Assembly (NCBI GenBank): GCA_044344145.1
Contig: JBIJDM010000042.1
Location: 1-15,172, forward strand
DNA: 15,172 bases
Reading direction: 5' to 3'
From: JBAXGE01 sp044344145
Lineage (GTDB): Bacteria; Planctomycetota; Phycisphaerae; WQYP01
The notes beneath the pieces were generated by a model. It made no database searches. It was not told the origin of the DNA and worked only from the letters and a program-made list of their open reading frames with translations. Position numbers and translations under genes: made by a program. The first letter of the stretch is position 1. Each line of letters starts with the position of its first letter. Shown here in pieces: positions 14,247-15,172 of this stretch.

Positions 14247-15172
14247 ATGTTTTTGAATCGTTTGTCATTTTGGGCGCGGAAACGCGTCGTCGGTCTGCTG
14301 GTCGCCTCGTTGGGTGTGGCGGCTTGGGCCGGTAGTGTGGAATTGAGCAATGTCTCGTACGATCCCACCCGGGAATTGTACCAAGCCGTAAACAAGGCTT
14401 TTGTGGCAGAGTGGAAGGCCAAGACCGGGGATGATGTCACCATCCGGCAGTCGCATGGCGGTTCGGGCAAGCAGGCCCGTGCGGTCATTGACGGTCAGGA
14501 TGCCGACGTGGTTACGCTGGCGTTGGCGTATGACATTGATGCCATTGCCAAGAATGCCAAGTTACTCCCGGATGATTGGCAGACGCGTCTGCCCGATAAC
14601 GCATCACCGTATACTTCGACCATCGTATTTCTGGTCCGCAAGGGCAACCCCAAGCAGATCAAGGACTGGAATGATCTGATCCGTCCCGATGTCGGGGTGG
14701 TCACTCCCAATCCCAAAACCTCGGGCGGAGCCCGGTGGAACTATCTGGCCGCATGGGGTTACGCGTTACAGAAAGAACTCGGGGATCTGAAGTTGCTCAA
14801 GGATCCGGCCGCAACCGCCAAGGTGGAGCAGGCGCAGTTGAAGGCCAAGGAATTTGTTACGGGCATTTACAAGAATGTCAAAGCCTTGGATACGGGGGCG
14901 CGCGGTAGTACGACCAGTTTCGTACGGCGCAATCAGGGTGACGTGCTCCTGGCGTGGGAGAATGAAGCGTTCTTGGCGTTGAATGAATTCGGTGCCGACA
15001 AGTTCGAAATTGTGGCGCCCAGTGTAAGTATTCTCGCCGAACCACCGGTTTCGATCGTGGACAAGAATGTGGACAAGCGGGGCACCCGTGCGGTGTCCGA
15101 GGCGTATCTGAAGTTCTTGTATACCGAACCGGCCCAAACCATTGTGGCCGAGAATTTCTATCGCCCCCGTCT
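14247..15172 (+). CDS. Sulfate ABC transporter, periplasmic substrate-binding protein (partial at right edge)
   Basis: The first 308 residues of a sulfate/thiosulfate-binding protein (Sbp/CysP type) that captures the anion outside the inner membrane and delivers it to the CysTWA permease. The N-terminus has RKR (11-13), a hydrophobic stretch and a likely cleavage site after AWA (residue 28). SYDPTREL (37-44) is a family block. KAKTGDDVTIRQS (57-69) fits the first sulfate-binding signature and NPKTSGGAR (155-163) fits the second exactly; SHGGSGKQARAVIDG and DADVVTLALAYD contain typical ligand-contact segments. AAGGA eight bases before the ATG supports the start. The frame is open to the window end, with some 20-40 residues probably missing. 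A strong promoter and a ~187-nt structured leader precede it. The permease and ATPase genes would be expected further right. Sbp and CysP cannot be separated with confidence. Confidence 0.96.
   Translation, partial: MFLNRLSFWARKRVVGLLVASLGVAAWAGSVELSNVSYDPTRELYQAVNKAFVAEWKAKTGDDVTIRQSHGGSGKQARAVIDGQDADVVTLALAYDIDAIAKNAKLLPDDWQTRLPDNASPYTSTIVFLVRKGNPKQIKDWNDLIRPDVGVVTPNPKTSGGARWNYLAAWGYALQKELGDLKLLKDPAATAKVEQAQLKAKEFVTGIYKNVKALDTGARGSTTSFVRRNQGDVLLAWENEAFLALNEFGADKFEIVAPSVSILAEPPVSIVDKNVDKRGTRAVSEAYLKFLYTEPAQTIVAENFYRPR

Noticed and set aside
1..15172. Mobile elements, CRISPR arrays, tRNA or rRNA genes
   Set aside because: No transposase, integrase, long terminal inverted repeats, regularly spaced repeats, or recognisable tRNA/rRNA sequence was found.

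Overview
The window looks like chromosomal DNA of a GC-rich bacterium, most likely of the Planctomycetota/PVC group. This rests on protein features rather than a database search: an RpoC with a large E. coli-type trigger-loop insertion, a DUF1802 protein, and an ECF sigma factor coupled to a membrane protein whose outer part resembles the planctomycete H-x9-DG pseudopilin-like domain. Nothing suggests a phage, plasmid, transposon or CRISPR array.

Layout. (1) 2-4938, plus strand: the 3' end of rpoB, complete rpoC and a strong intrinsic terminator. (2) 4972-7141, minus strand: a tight three-gene unit, read right to left as ECF sigma factor, membrane anti-sigma-like protein (coupled through an ATGA overlap) and DUF1802 protein. 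(3) 7184-9090, plus strand: tadA and radA, overlapping by 14 nt, with a consensus -10 box so close to the tadA ATG that the mRNA may be leaderless. (4) 9164-10288, minus strand: an RlmN/Cfr-family radical SAM rRNA methyltransferase with a compact N-terminus and again a -10-like box just before its ATG. (5) 10435-11256, plus strand: an alpha/beta hydrolase, ending directly against the stop codon of a convergent membrane DUF3592 protein (11257-12372, minus). (6) 12518-13918, plus strand: a MATE-family transporter. (7) 13919-14246: the only long gene-free stretch, a regulatory region. (8) 14247 to the right edge: the 5' part of a periplasmic sulfate-binding protein.

Most genes are housekeeping: transcription, tRNA wobble editing, recombination, rRNA methylation. 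The two parts most worth attention are the sigma/anti-sigma/DUF1802 unit, which looks like a self-contained envelope-signal module, and the leader of the sulfate-binding gene. That leader has a textbook promoter, short repeats, a possible 20-codon ORF whose last codon is Cys, and two mutually exclusive hairpins at that Cys codon. This is the arrangement expected of a cysteine-sensing leader, but here it is inference only.
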